DNA from: Saccharothrix longispora
GTDB lineage: Bacteria > Actinomycetota > Actinomycetes > Mycobacteriales > Pseudonocardiaceae
Reading direction: 5' to 3'
DNA length: 64,000 nt
Assembly: GCF_030852425.1 (NCBI RefSeq)
Contig: NZ_NSDM01000001.1
Span: 620,001 to 684,000, forward strand
Part shown: piece by piece, positions 1 to 9,393 of the stretch
Position numbering within the stretch: position 1 is the stretch's first letter
Layout of the letters: every line of letters starts with the position of its first letter
Notes under the pieces: generated by a model
Seen by the model: only the letters and a program-made list of their open reading frames with translations
Databases searched by the model: none
What the model was told of the DNA's origin: nothing
Translations under genes and position numbers: made by a program

Positions 1-318
1 GAAGAACGCCAGGTGGACGCCGAACGAGTCGTCGTCCCACGTCTGGGGACCGGCGTTGGCCAGCAGGTCGGCGAACCTCTCCTTGCCCTCCGCGGTGAGC
101 TTGTAGACCTTGCGCGCCCGGCGCCCCCAGCGGACGGAGTCCGCCTCGGGCACTTCCTCGACGATGAGCCCGCCACGTTGCAACTTGCGCAGCGTGGGGT
201 ACAGCGTCCCGTAGGAGAACGCCCGGAACGCCCCCAGCAGCTCGTGCAGGCGCTTGCGCAGCTCGTAGCCGTGCATGGGCGCCTCGTGCAGCAGCCCGAG
301 GATCGCGAACTCCAGCAC
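1..318 (-). CDS. PadR family transcriptional regulator (3' end cut by window edge)
   Basis: The 106 visible residues form the N-terminal winged helix-turn-helix of a PadR repressor: an LLHEAPMHGYEL segment, then SYGTLYPTLRKLQRGGLI for the recognition helix and wing, then KVYKLTAEGKERF. PadR proteins are ligand- or stress-responsive repressors that often control themselves. The dimerisation tail lies outside the window. Start: GTG at 318, preceded by GGGAGG with a 5-base gap; a GTG two codons earlier abuts the Shine-Dalgarno and is less likely. A dyad 50 bases upstream (369-389) is a plausible autoregulatory operator. The gene is divergent from the DUF5318 gene. The family is clear; the ligand and targets cannot be read. 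Confidence 0.88.
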   Translation of the reverse strand, partial: MLEFAILGLLHEAPMHGYELRKRLHELLGAFRAFSYGTLYPTLRKLQRGGLIVEEVPEADSVRWGRRARKVYKLTAEGKERFADLLANAGPQTWDDDSFGVHLAFF

Positions 319-368
319 CGGCACCTCCCCGCCCGATGAGCCCTGCCCGTACGCCGATGGGTGTGGCG

Positions 369-389
369 AGTATATCGGCGCGATACATC
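369..389. promoter_or_regulatory. Candidate PadR operator
   Basis: An AT-rich dyad in a very GC-rich background: TATCG-GCG-CGATA is a perfect inverted repeat at 373-385, flanked by AGTA on the left and CATC on the right. It lies between the PadR start (318) and the divergent DUF5318 start (495). PadR regulators usually bind AT-containing palindromes in their own promoters, so self-regulation is inferred. Confidence 0.45.
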
Positions 390-494
390 CGCGCGCGCAT
401 TCCCGGTGTCGCGTGGCACACAGCGACCCCTGCCTTCGGCGCGCTGCCCTGAACGGCCCATCGAACGGTCGGGGGCGCCACGTACTCTGGTCGC

Positions 495-899
495 GTGTCG
501 ACCCAACGCCAGGTCGTGGACTACGCGCTGCAGCGCCGTGCGCTGCTGGCGGAGGTCTACGCGGGCCGAGTGGGCACGATGGAGGTGTGCGACGCGAGCC
601 CGTACCTGCTGCGAGCTGCGAAGTTCCACGGCCGACCGAGCGACGTGACCTGCCCGGTGTGCCGCAAGGAACCGCTCACCCACGTGTCCTGGGTCTACGG
701 CGACGAGCTCAAGCACGCGGCCGGGTCCGCGCGCACCGCCGAGGAGCTCACGCGGATGGCGACCCTCTTCGAGGAGTTCACCGTGTACGTCGTCGAGGTC
801 TGCCGCACATGTAGTTGGAACCACCTGGTGCAGTCATACGTCCTGGGAACGCGTGGCCTGAACTCTCGCAAGCCGCGCAGGAGGACCGCGGCGGAGTGA
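495..899 (+). CDS. DUF5318 family protein (putative zinc-binding)
   Basis: A 134-residue protein matching the actinobacterial DUF5318 family, commonly found just upstream of the large class A penicillin-binding protein as here. It has an N-terminal helical part (residues 1-50) and two Cys pairs, CPVC near residue 54 and CRTC near residue 102, that look like a four-cysteine zinc site. The C terminus is basic. No enzymatic function is known. GTG start: there is no Shine-Dalgarno, but TACTCT lies 6 bases before the start (483-488), the leaderless pattern that recurs in this window. The gap to the PBP gene is 94 bases. Confidence 0.85.
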   Translation: MSTQRQVVDYALQRRALLAEVYAGRVGTMEVCDASPYLLRAAKFHGRPSDVTCPVCRKEPLTHVSWVYGDELKHAAGSARTAEELTRMATLFEEFTVYVVEVCRTCSWNHLVQSYVLGTRGLNSRKPRRRTAAE

Positions 900-993
900 A
901 CCCGCTCCGACCGCGGACGCAGTTCCACCGAGGACCTGCGGCGTACGACCACCGAACCGCGTGCGCCCGCACGCCGGTCTTGGAGGCCATTTC

Positions 994-3912
994 GTGAACG
1001 ACCAGCATGACGACAGGCAACGTGGCGGGGAGCCGCAGTGGCCGACCGGGGAGGACCCGGACGGCGGCGTGCAGCCACCTCGGCGTGGCGCCGGGAATCA
1101 GCCGGAGCGTCCGAACACCCCGCCAGGTGGTTTCGCGCGCCCCGACGCCCCGCGGCACGGCACCCCACCGGGCGGCTTCTCCCGCCCCGGCGGCGGTCCG
1201 CCGGCCGGAGGTGCGCCGGGCGGTCCGCCTCCCGGCGGAACCCCTCCGGGTGGAATGCCCTCGGGTGGCATCCCCTCGGGAGGCATCCCCCGCGGCGCCC
1301 AGCCCCCACGTCGCCCCAACGGCCCCGGAGCACCCGGAGGCATCCCCGGCGCGCCCGGCAACGGCCGTCCCGGCGCGCCCGGTGGCAGGCCCGGCGGTCC
1401 GGCCGGTCCCGGCGCGGCGGCCGGCAGCGTGCCCGGCGGCCCGCCCCAGCGACCCTCGACGCCCCCCGGCGGCGTGCGGCGTCCCGGTGGCCCGGTCGGG
1501 CCCGGCGCCCCCGTCGGTCCCGGCGGACGACCGCCCGTCGGCGGCCCCGGCGGACCGCGCCGCCCCGGTGGTCCCGGTCCGGAGCGCCGCCCCGGCGAGG
1601 AGCCGACCGACCTCCTGCCGCCCGTGCAGCAGAGCACGCCGCGCGAGCCCCAGCTCCTCACGCACCGCGAGGACGAGGTCGAGGTCGAGCCGTTCTACGA
1701 CGACGAGTACGACGAGGAGCTGACCGAGGCGGAGGCCCGCGTCGTGCGCCGGAAGAGGATCTGGCGCCGCGTGCGCCGCACCACCTACGTGGCGCTCGGC
1801 CTGATGATGCTCGCCCCGGTGGTCGCCTTCGCGATCGCCTACCAGGTGGTCGAGGTGCCGATCCCGGAGGAGATCGCCGCCCAGCAGGGCAAGGCGATCT
1901 CGATCCGCTACTCGGACGGCTCGGAGATGGTCCGGATCGCGAGCGGTGAGGCCAACCGCACGATGATCAAGTACGAGGACCTGCCGGACTCCATCAAGCA
2001 GGCCGTGTTCGCGGCCGAGGACCCGACGTTCGAGACGAACCTCGGCTTCGACATGACGGCCATCGCCCGCGCGGTCTACTACCAGGTGACCGGCGGCGAC
2101 TCCGGCGGCTCGGGCCTGACCCAGCAGTACGTGAAGAAGGCCACCGGCAAGGAAGACGGGACCATCACCCGCAAGTTCAACGAGATGGTCACCGCCTACA
2201 AGATGTCCGAGCAGCAGGACAAGAAGGACATCCTGACGGCGTACCTGAACACGATCTACTTCGGCAAGGGCGCCTACGGCATCAAGACCGCGGCCAAGGC
2301 GTACTTCGGCATCGACGACCTCCAGCAGGTCACCCACTCGCAGGCCGCGCTGCTGGCGGGCATGATCCAGAACCCGAGCCGGTCCGAGCAGGCCGCCTAC
2401 ACGGCGGAGCGCTGGGACTACGTGATGCGCCGGCTGCTGGAGATGAACTGGATCACCCAGGAGTACCGGGACACCGAGCAGTTCCCGGTGATCGTCGAGC
2501 AGGCCGAGCAGGGCGGCCTGACCGGCGCCCGCCTGCACATCCGCCAGCAGATCCTGAACGAGATGTCCAGCGAGAAGGTCGACTGGGACCTGGAGAAGCT
2601 CCAGAGCATCGGCGGCACCGTCCACACCACCATCGACCCGGCCATGCAGGCCGCGGCCGAGCAGGCGGTGGACGAGGTCATGCGGGGCCAGAACCCGGAG
2701 CTGCGGACCTCGATGTCGGCCATCGACCCGGCCACCGGCGCCGTCAAGGCGTACTGGGGCGGCGCGGACGGCGGCGGCATCGACTACCAGACCGGCACGC
2801 TCCAGGAGCCGGGGTCGTCGTTCAAGCCGTTCGACTTCGTGGCGGCCCTCCAGGCCGGCGAGGGCGCGGGCGAGGTGTACGACGGCAGCTCGCCGCGCGA
2901 GTTCCCCGGCCGCACCGGCGCCAACTCGGTGAAGAACTCCCCCGGCGTGGCCTGCCGGGTGCCCAAGCAGTGCACCGTGCGCGAGGCCATGGTGAAGTCG
3001 GTCAACACCGTCTTCTTCGACATGGCCCTCAAGCTCGGCACGGGCAAGGTCGCCGAGGCGGCCCACCAGGCCGGCATCCCGCGCGAGGTCACCATCGGCG
3101 ACACGACCACCAAGCTGCTCGTCGGCGAGGGCGGCACCGCGCCGGACGGCAACATCTCCATCGGTGGTGGCCAGACCCTGGTCCGGCCGTTCGACATCAC
3201 CACGGCGTACGCGACGTTCGCGGCGCGCGGCGTGTACCACGAGCCGTTCTTCATCACGAAGATCGTGAACACCGAGGACCAGCCCGTCTACCAGCGGATC
3301 GACGAGTCCCGCCCGGCCTTCGACCCGGACCCGAAGAAGAGCCAGGACATCGCGGACAACGTCACCGACGTGCTCAAGGGCATCCCGACCGGCAAGATCG
3401 CCTGCGCGGGCGGTCGCGAGTGCGCCGGCAAGACGGGCACGCACGAGCTCCAGGGCAGCACGGAGAACGCGAAGGCGTGGATGGCGGGCTACACCCCGAC
3501 GCTCGCGGCGAGCGTGTGGCTGGGCACCGACGCGGGCAACATCGCGCTGAAGGAGCCCAACGGCCGCACCGACATCTACGGCAGCGGCGTGCCCGGTCAG
3601 ATCTGGAAGCGCTTCATGGACAAGGCCCTCAACGGCGCGCCCATGGAGAAGTTCCCGAGGCCGAACCCCATCGGCCAGTTCGAGGAACCGAAGATCACCA
3701 CGACGACCACGACGACGACCCCCACGACGACGACCGAGAAGCGGGACGACGACCGGCCGCCGTCGCAGGACAAGCCGACCACGACGACGCCGACGACCAC
3801 GACGACCACGACCCGGACCGGTGGTCCGTGCCGTCCGCCGCTGTGCACGACGACGTCGCAGGAGCCGGAACCCGACCCCATCGGCGGGGGCGGCGCACCG
3901 CCGAGCGGCTGA
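994..3912 (+). CDS. ponA: Bifunctional class A penicillin-binding protein (PonA1 type)
   Basis: A 972-residue membrane-anchored peptidoglycan polymerase and cross-linker. Order: a long Pro/Gly-rich cytoplasmic tail (about residues 20-220, many GGxP units); an acidic stretch; one membrane helix (262-284); a GT51 glycosyltransferase with the catalytic Glu in the AAEDPTF motif (E342) and GGSGLTQQ; a transpeptidase domain with SSFK (Ser608, Lys611), SVN (Ser669, Asn671) and KTGT (Lys813); then a Thr-rich extracellular tail with runs of TTTT and TPTTTT. The usual His of the first GT51 motif is replaced (ETNLGFD), as in mycobacterial PonA1. The start is GTG 994 because GGAGG lies 7 bases upstream; an earlier in-frame GTG at 961 has none. 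Position next to the GT87 and rpsF genes matches ponA1 synteny. All catalytic motifs are intact. Confidence 0.96.
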   Translation: MNDQHDDRQRGGEPQWPTGEDPDGGVQPPRRGAGNQPERPNTPPGGFARPDAPRHGTPPGGFSRPGGGPPAGGAPGGPPPGGTPPGGMPSGGIPSGGIPRGAQPPRRPNGPGAPGGIPGAPGNGRPGAPGGRPGGPAGPGAAAGSVPGGPPQRPSTPPGGVRRPGGPVGPGAPVGPGGRPPVGGPGGPRRPGGPGPERRPGEEPTDLLPPVQQSTPREPQLLTHREDEVEVEPFYDDEYDEELTEAEARVVRRKRIWRRVRRTTYVALGLMMLAPVVAFAIAYQVVEVPIPEEIAAQQGKAISIRYSDGSEMVRIASGEANRTMIKYEDLPDSIKQAVFAAEDPTFETNLGFDMTAIARAVYYQVTGGDSGGSGLTQQYVKKATGKEDGTITRKFNEMVTAYKMSEQQDKKDILTAYLNTIYFGKGAYGIKTAAKAYFGIDDLQQVTHSQAALLAGMIQNPSRSEQAAYTAERWDYVMRRLLEMNWITQEYRDTEQFPVIVEQAEQGGLTGARLHIRQQILNEMSSEKVDWDLEKLQSIGGTVHTTIDPAMQAAAEQAVDEVMRGQNPELRTSMSAIDPATGAVKAYWGGADGGGIDYQTGTLQEPGSSFKPFDFVAALQAGEGAGEVYDGSSPREFPGRTGANSVKNSPGVACRVPKQCTVREAMVKSVNTVFFDMALKLGTGKVAEAAHQAGIPREVTIGDTTTKLLVGEGGTAPDGNISIGGGQTLVRPFDITTAYATFAARGVYHEPFFITKIVNTEDQPVYQRIDESRPAFDPDPKKSQDIADNVTDVLKGIPTGKIACAGGRECAGKTGTHELQGSTENAKAWMAGYTPTLAASVWLGTDAGNIALKEPNGRTDIYGSGVPGQIWKRFMDKALNGAPMEKFPRPNPIGQFEEPKITTTTTTTTPTTTTEKRDDDRPPSQDKPTTTTPTTTTTTTRTGGPCRPPLCTTTSQEPEPDPIGGGGAPPSG

Positions 3913-3932
3913 GCGGGTCGCACCGCGTGACG

Positions 3933-3962
3933 GAAGGGTCCGGCGTCCCCGCCGGGCCCTTC
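3933..3962 (+). terminator. Strong hairpin after ponA
   Basis: GAAGGGTCCGGC (3933-3944) pairs with GCCGGGCCCTTC (3951-3962) around a 6-base loop. There is one T/G wobble and no long T tract, which is usual for high-GC actinobacteria. It ends the penicillin-binding protein transcript before the GT87 gene. Confidence 0.7.
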
Positions 3963-4064
3963 CGCGCTTCCGGACCCTTCCGCGCTTCCGGCCCCCGGCC
4001 CCCGGCCGCCGACCTTCCCCGACCTCACAACCTCCGCCGACCCGTACCCGTAGCATCCGTCCCC

Positions 4065-5663
4065 GTGGCCAGCCCTTCGCAGCACTCGCAGGCGAACCCC
4101 GACGGCGCCCAGGCGAACGCCGACGACACCGACTCCCTCGGCCCCGAGGAACGGGTCAACCCGACGTGGACCGAGCCGCTCGCCCGAGCGGCCAGCAGAC
4201 CGCTCGGCGGGCCGGTCGGCAGGCACGCCTCGGTGGGCAGGCAGTGGTTCTGGACCCCGCTGCGGGTCGTGCTGCTGTTCGCCGTGGTCACGCTGGCGCT
4301 GGCGTGGTTCCAGAAGTCGCCGTGCGTCCAGCAGTACGTCGACGACAACGGCGTGGTGCAGCTCGACTGGCGGGGCAGCAGGCAGTTCGTCGCCATGTGC
4401 TACTCCGACACCGTGCCGCTCTACACGGCCGAGCGGCTCGACCGGGTCGACACGTTCCCGTACAAGACGTCGTGGGTCGACGACGAGGGCAAGCCGACGG
4501 CACACGTGCGGTACATGGAGTACCCGGTGCTGACCGGCATGTTCATGCTGCTCAACGCCCGGATGGCGCAGGGCTGGACGGAGATCGCGGCGTCCGGCTG
4601 GCTGCCGTCGCCGATGACCGTGATCGTGTACTTCGACATCACCGCGCTGTGGCTGGCCCTGGCGTGGCTGGTCACGGCGTACGCGGTGGCGCAGCTGGCG
4701 CGCAGACGGCCGTACGACGCGGTCCTGGTGGCGGTGTCGCCGCTGGTGGTCGTGCACGCGTTCACCAACTTCGACACCCTGGCCACCGCGTTCGCCACGG
4801 CGGGCATGCTCGCCTGGGCGCGGAAGAAACCGCTGCTCGCCGGTCTGCTGCTGGGACTCGGCGGCGCGGCGAAGCTGTACCCGCTGTTCCTGCTCGGGCC
4901 GCTGCTGCTGCTGTGCTGGCGGTCCGGGAAGCTGAAGTCCGGGTTCACCACGGTCGCCGCGACGTTCGCGACGTGGGCGGCGGTGAACGCGCCCATCGCC
5001 CTGGCCTACCCCGACGGGTGGCGCGAGTTCTTCCGGCTCAACACCGAGCGCGGCGTGGACCCCGACTCGCTCTACAACGTGGTCGCCCAGTGGACCGGCT
5101 GGCAGGGCTTCGACCCGGGGTTGACGCAGGGCCAGGCCCCCGAGGTGCTCAACACCGTGTCCGCCGTGCTGTTCCTGCTGTGCTGCGCGGCGATCGGGTT
5201 CGTGGCGCTGTCCGCACCCCGGCGGCCGAGGTTCGCGCAGCTGGCGTTCCTGGTGGTGGCGGCGTTCCTGCTGACCAACAAGGTGTGGAGCCCTCAGTAC
5301 TCGCTCTGGCTCGTGCCGCTGGCCGTGCTGGCGCTGCCCAGGTGGAAGCTGCTGCTGGCGTGGATGACGATCGACGCGCTGGTGTGGGTGCCCCGGATGA
5401 TGTTCTACCTGGGCGTGGAGAACAAGGGCCTGCCGATCGACTGGTTCCTGGGCGCGGTCGTGGCGCGCGACGTCGCCGTGGTGGTGCTGTGCGTGCTCAT
5501 CGTGCGCGAGATCTACCGGCCGGACCTGGACAAGGTGCGCCAGGCGGGCGACGACGACCCGGCGGGCGGCGTGTTCGACGGCGCGCCGGACCGGTTCGCG
5601 CTGCGGTTCGGCAAGCGGCGGCCGGTCGAGGCGGAACCGGTGGGGACGACGTCCTCCGCCTGA
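4065..5663 (+). CDS. GT87 family (DUF2029) integral-membrane glycosyltransferase
   Basis: A 532-residue multi-spanning membrane protein of the GT87/DUF2029 group, whose mycobacterial members are polyprenyl-phosphate-mannose-dependent mannosyltransferases (PimE type). After a 60-residue hydrophilic N terminus there are about ten hydrophobic segments. An extracytoplasmic loop has CYSDTVPLY and an MEYPVLTG motif, and a later loop has [15 protein letters not shown]. Synteny with ponA1 and rpsF corresponds to Rv0051 of M. tuberculosis. The GTG start has TAGCAT 8 bases upstream and no Shine-Dalgarno. A paralogue lies convergently at 5869-7275. Donor and acceptor are not visible in the sequence. Confidence 0.88.
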   Translation: MASPSQHSQANPDGAQANADDTDSLGPEERVNPTWTEPLARAASRPLGGPVGRHASVGRQWFWTPLRVVLLFAVVTLALAWFQKSPCVQQYVDDNGVVQLDWRGSRQFVAMCYSDTVPLYTAERLDRVDTFPYKTSWVDDEGKPTAHVRYMEYPVLTGMFMLLNARMAQGWTEIAASGWLPSPMTVIVYFDITALWLALAWLVTAYAVAQLARRRPYDAVLVAVSPLVVVHAFTNFDTLATAFATAGMLAWARKKPLLAGLLLGLGGAAKLYPLFLLGPLLLLCWRSGKLKSGFTTVAATFATWAAVNAPIALAYPDGWREFFRLNTERGVDPDSLYNVVAQWTGWQGFDPGLTQGQAPEVLNTVSAVLFLLCCAAIGFVALSAPRRPRFAQLAFLVVAAFLLTNKVWSPQYSLWLVPLAVLALPRWKLLLAWMTIDALVWVPRMMFYLGVENKGLPIDWFLGAVVARDVAVVVLCVLIVREIYRPDLDKVRQAGDDDPAGGVFDGAPDRFALRFGKRRPVEAEPVGTTSSA

Positions 5664-5868
5664 TCGCCCGCGCCCCGGGTGTTCCCCCGGCAGGCCGGGC
5701 CGGGGCGGACTCGCCGCGTGGGCGGTGGGCGGTGGCCGCGACCGCCGCCGGGTCCGGTGCGTCCGACGACCTCGTCCTGACGTGCGCGGTCGTCGGGCCG
5801 GGAGTGCCGGCGGTGTCCGCCCTGCCGGGCGCGCTGCCCGTCCCGCACCCCGTGCCGGGATGTCCGGC

Positions 5869-7275
5869 CTAGCGCTCCGCCGGCAGCGTTCCGCGCGACC
5901 GGGCGACGCGGCCGTCCCGGAAGGTCACCTCGGACCTGAGGAACACCAGGAACAGCGCCACCAGCAGTGCCGCCCGGCCCCACACGCCGATCACCACCGC
6001 CTGCGCCGAGAACCCGTCGTAGATACCGGACGGCTGGGCGAACTCGATCGCGTAGTACCAGCGGAAGATGCCGATGCCCATCGCCAGGTCCGCCACGAAG
6101 TACGAGGCGATCCAGCCCCAGCGCACCCGCAGCAGCACGAACATCGGCACCAGCCACAGCGTGTACTGCGGCGAGTGGACCTTGTGCAGCAGCAGGAAGC
6201 CGCACAGCATGGCCGCCGACACCGGCACCCACGGGTAGGTGCCCTCCGCCTGGTACCGCCGCCAGCCGATCCAGCAGGCCAGGGCGAACGAGGCGAGGAT
6301 GCCGACCGGCGACAGCACCGACACGAGCGACTGCATGTCGTCGTCCGCCATGAACGGCCGCATCGCCCAGAACCAGATCGAGTTCGTCGTGATGTCGACG
6401 CGGCGGAGGCCCTGGAACGCGAACGACGCCTTCCAGCCCTCCAGGCCGACCACGGCGAACGGCAGGTTGATCAGCACCACCGTGACGACGGACGCCAGCG
6501 CGACCTTCACCGCGCCCGCCCAGTCCCAGGACCGCCCGCGCGGCAGGGCGCGTCCGCCCGGTCCGCCGGTCAGCACGTACAGGCACAGCGGCAGCACGAA
6601 GATCGCCGGGTAGATCTTGAACGCGAACCCGATGCCGAGCAGCACGGACGCCACGACGGCCCGCTGCACCAGGGGCCGCTCCCGCTCGCCCCACCCCCGG
6701 TGCACCACGTAGACCGCCGCGACCGCGCAGAACACGACCGGCAGGTCCCAGTTGTGGAACGCGTAGAGCACCACCGGCGGGCCGATCGCCCACACCAGGG
6801 CCCGCCACCGGCTGAGCTTGCCGAGCAGGTACCCGGCGGCGAGCCCGAACGGGGCCATCAGCAGCGCCGAGAACAGCAGGAAGGCGGCGTCGGTGTGCGC
6901 GAAGATCGCACCCGCCCAGATCAGCAGGCCGGTCAGCACCGGGTACTCGACCACACCTCCGACCAGCACGCCCTTGCTGTTGATGCTGCCGTGGACGTAC
7001 GGGAAGACGTGCCGGTCGACGTCGCGCCCGATCCACAGGTGCTGGACGTCGGAGTAGCAGACCTCGGCCTTGTTGCGCTCCTCGTAGTCCGGCGCGCTGC
7101 GGCCCCACTGGTCGAACTCCGGGCCGGTGCACCGGTCCTTGTTCAGGAAGCCGGCGAACATCGTCAGCCCGCACAGGAGGACGACGACGGCCAGCCCGAC
7201 GCGCCCGAAGCGGGACGCCCCCGGCGTGGCGCTCGCGCCACCCGGCACGGCCACCGCCTCCCGTGTCACGCTCAT
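5869..7275 (-). CDS. GT87 family (DUF2029) integral-membrane glycosyltransferase, paralogue
   Basis: A 468-residue polytopic membrane protein, clearly paralogous to the protein at 4065-5663: the same CYSDV, VEYPVLTG, GLGxxKxYP-type and LLHKVHSPQYTLWLVP segments recur in order. The N terminus is short (about 25 residues) before the first membrane helix. Its ATG overlaps the stop of the upstream endonuclease gene by 4 bases, so the two are probably translationally coupled. The C terminus is short and basic. Expected to move a sugar from a polyprenyl-phosphate donor on the outer membrane face; substrate unknown. Confidence 0.87.
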   Translation of the reverse strand: MSVTREAVAVPGGASATPGASRFGRVGLAVVVLLCGLTMFAGFLNKDRCTGPEFDQWGRSAPDYEERNKAEVCYSDVQHLWIGRDVDRHVFPYVHGSINSKGVLVGGVVEYPVLTGLLIWAGAIFAHTDAAFLLFSALLMAPFGLAAGYLLGKLSRWRALVWAIGPPVVLYAFHNWDLPVVFCAVAAVYVVHRGWGERERPLVQRAVVASVLLGIGFAFKIYPAIFVLPLCLYVLTGGPGGRALPRGRSWDWAGAVKVALASVVTVVLINLPFAVVGLEGWKASFAFQGLRRVDITTNSIWFWAMRPFMADDDMQSLVSVLSPVGILASFALACWIGWRRYQAEGTYPWVPVSAAMLCGFLLLHKVHSPQYTLWLVPMFVLLRVRWGWIASYFVADLAMGIGIFRWYYAIEFAQPSGIYDGFSAQAVVIGVWGRAALLVALFLVFLRSEVTFRDGRVARSRGTLPAER

Positions 7276-8042
7276 CGGCCCAGGTGCTCGCGGAGGAACG
7301 CGATGTCCTCGGCTTGCCCCTCGTCGGGTGTCTCGACCAGCACGGGCGAGCCGGCGGCGCCGGCCACCGCGACCAGCTGGTCGGGGTCGATCGTGCCGGA
7401 CGCGATGTTGGCGTGCCGGTCGCGGGCCGAGCCGAACTCGTCGCGCGAGCTGTTGAGGTGCACGAGGTCGATGCGGCCGGTGATGGCCTTGACCCGGTCC
7501 ACGATGCCCACCAGGTCCTCGCCGGAGGCGAACGCGTGGCAGGTGTCCAGGCAGAACCCGGCGTCGAACTCGCCGACCGCGTCCCACAGCCTGGCGAGCA
7601 TGTCGAACGTGCGGGCCATGGCGTTGTCGCCGCCCGCGGTGTTCTCGATCAGGATCGGGACCGCGAACCCGCCCTTCTCGGCCTGCCGCTCGAACATCTT
7701 CCGCCAGTTGGCGACGCCCTCCATCGGGTCGTCGCCCCTGGTGACGTGGCCGCCGTGCACGATCAGCCCCTTGGCGCCGACCTTCGCGGCGGCCTCGGCG
7801 TGCTGGAGCACGATCTTGCGGGACGGGATGCGGATCTTGTTGTTGAGCGAGGCGACGTTCGCCAGGTAGGGCGCGTGGACGAAGACGTCCAGGTCGGAGG
7901 CCAGCAGGCCGTCCGTCTGCGGGTGCGGCTTCGGCGCCTTCCACCCCTGGGGGTCGGCCAGGAAGAACTGGACGACCTCGGCTCCGCGATCGGCGGCGGC
8001 GCCGAGCGGGTCGTCGTCTCGGACGTGGGCCCCGATGCGCAT
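7272..8042 (-). CDS. nfo: Deoxyribonuclease IV / AP endonuclease, Nfo family
   Basis: A 256-residue TIM-barrel endonuclease that would cut 5' of abasic sites in base-excision repair. The Nfo metal-ligand motifs appear in order: RIGAHV at the N terminus, HAPYLAN, VHGGH, ILIENTAGG, CLDTCHAFASG and HLNSSRDEFGSARDRH. It is slightly shorter than the E. coli enzyme (about 285). The ATG start is preceded by TACCCT at an 8-base distance with no Shine-Dalgarno, suggesting a leaderless message. First gene of a two-gene unit with the GT87 paralogue. No SOS-like box was found in its promoter. Confidence 0.92.
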   Translation of the reverse strand: MRIGAHVRDDDPLGAAADRGAEVVQFFLADPQGWKAPKPHPQTDGLLASDLDVFVHAPYLANVASLNNKIRIPSRKIVLQHAEAAAKVGAKGLIVHGGHVTRGDDPMEGVANWRKMFERQAEKGGFAVPILIENTAGGDNAMARTFDMLARLWDAVGEFDAGFCLDTCHAFASGEDLVGIVDRVKAITGRIDLVHLNSSRDEFGSARDRHANIASGTIDPDQLVAVAGAAGSPVLVETPDEGQAEDIAFLREHLGR

Positions 8043-8148
8043 AGCTGTGCAGGGTAGTCGGGACGTGCAACGCCCCGACGCCGGCCGCCGATGTGGAATT
8101 TGTCGCCCGAGGGGGATGACTCACGTCACCATCTGCGCCTACGCTCGT

Positions 8149-8160
8149 TACTTGTAAGTA
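8149..8160. promoter_or_regulatory. Short inverted repeat before secreted protein gene
   Basis: TACTT-GT-AAGTA, an AT-rich perfect dyad, sits 35 bases upstream of the start of the secreted-protein gene at 8195. A second small dyad, TGAC-TCAC-GTCA, lies about 30 bases further upstream. It could be a TetR-family operator or a core promoter element; neither can be decided here. Confidence 0.3.
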
Positions 8161-8194
8161 GGAAACGTGTGCCGCACGTCTGAGGAGGCCCACC

Positions 8195-9205
8195 ATGCGG
8201 ACCCGGCTCACCCGGCTCTCGGTCGCGTCCGCCGTGGTGTTCCTGGTCGGCACGGCGGGCGCGTTCGGCGGCGCGGCCACGGCGCGGGCCGCCGAACCGG
8301 TGGTCGTCGGCAGTTGCGCGACCACCGTCCGGGGAGCGCCGGGCACGCCGGTCGCACTGAGCCCCGGCGCGGTGCTCGGCCCCGTGGTCGACCTGGTCAG
8401 GGCCGTCCCGCTGCTGGGTCCGCCGCTCGCGGAGCCGTTCCGGAAGGCGTTCGAGGCGATGCCGCCCATCCCGATCGGCGCGATCCCCACCGGCAAGGGC
8501 GTCATCACCGGCGGCGAGATCGCGAACAGGGTGAACGCCGAGCTGGACGGGCTGCCGCTGCTCGGGCCGATCATCACCACGCTCACCGGCCAGGTGCAGA
8601 AGACCCTGGCCGGGTTGTGCGGCGTCACCGTCGAGGGCGTCAACGCCGCCGCCGCCCCCGTCCAGGACGGGTCGAAGGCACTGGCCGACGCCTCGCAGAA
8701 GGCCGTGGAGCAGGCCGTGCCCGGCGCGCCCGGCACGAAGCCCCAGCCCAACCCCGGCACGCCGCCGCCCACCGGTCAGCCCGGGACCACGCCCGCCACC
8801 GGCACGCCCGGCGCGACGCCCGGTGGCGCCCAGAGCCCGTTCACGCCGGTCGGCGGGGTCGGCGCGATCGACCTGCCGCTGTACGGCTCGAACCCCTGGG
8901 GCGGCAACTTCGGCCGCGTGCCGCTGTTCGGCTACGGCGCCCTGCCGTTCGCGGTGCCCGGCCAGTACTCGCCGTCCCCCGGCGTGCGCTACGGCGGCGG
9001 CGTGAGCGGCTACCGGCCCGGTCACGGGCTGCCCGGCACCGGCGACGCGGACGGCGTGCAGACCGCCGGTCGCGCGCAGGCGCTGCCCGACGTCGGCCGG
9101 ATGGGCGGCGGGGTGGCGGCCCCCGTGCTGCTCGCGGTGCTGCTGCTGTCCTGCGTCACCGGCGCGCTCGTGCGGACCTGGGTGCTGCGCCGCGCGGTGG
9201 CGTGA
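8195..9205 (+). CDS. Secreted, C-terminally membrane-anchored protein of unknown function
   Basis: A 336-residue protein with a typical Sec signal peptide (basic MRTRLTRL, hydrophobic core, cleavage after ARA-A near residue 31). A helical domain follows (about 35-180) with two widely spaced cysteines (one just after the signal peptide, one near residue 149) that could form a disulfide. Then come a Pro/Gly/Thr linker (190-225), a Gly/Tyr-rich segment and a C-terminal membrane helix (about 307-327) ending RRAVA. This topology suggests a cell-surface protein. The ATG is preceded by GAGGAGG at good spacing. I do not recognise a named family. An inverted repeat upstream (8149-8160) may be regulatory. 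Confidence 0.8.
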   Translation: MRTRLTRLSVASAVVFLVGTAGAFGGAATARAAEPVVVGSCATTVRGAPGTPVALSPGAVLGPVVDLVRAVPLLGPPLAEPFRKAFEAMPPIPIGAIPTGKGVITGGEIANRVNAELDGLPLLGPIITTLTGQVQKTLAGLCGVTVEGVNAAAAPVQDGSKALADASQKAVEQAVPGAPGTKPQPNPGTPPPTGQPGTTPATGTPGATPGGAQSPFTPVGGVGAIDLPLYGSNPWGGNFGRVPLFGYGALPFAVPGQYSPSPGVRYGGGVSGYRPGHGLPGTGDADGVQTAGRAQALPDVGRMGGGVAAPVLLAVLLLSCVTGALVRTWVLRRAVA

Positions 9206-9227
9206 GCGCCCGCGCGACCCCGGTCGG

Positions 9228-9269
9228 GCTCACTCCCGGACTGCTCACTCCCGGTCGGCTCACTCCCGG
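9228..9269. repeat. Three 12-bp direct repeats at 15-bp spacing
   Basis: GCTCACTCCCGG occurs at 9228, 9243 and 9258, exactly 15 bases apart, just downstream of the secreted-protein gene and 125 bases before the protease gene. It may be replication slippage or an iterated protein-binding site; no family match is evident. Confidence 0.75.
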
Positions 9270-9393
9270 GCGGTCACCCATCCGGCGGCCGTGACCCTCC
9301 GTCAATCTTTCACGCGTTCGTCCCCTACCTGACAACTCTGGGTAGTGGGAGCGTTACCTGGTCGTCATCCGCGATCCCCGAAGGGGCACCTCG

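Noticed and set aside
3963-3998. Two copies of an 18-bp repeat after ponA
   Set aside because: Only two near-copies adjacent to a terminator; explained by local duplication, no function indicated.
778-4056. Very long open frame on the minus strand antisense to the penicillin-binding protein gene
   Set aside because: Arg/Gly/Ala-biased shadow of a high-GC gene; no domain, no start signal, and the plus-strand gene has all PBP motifs.
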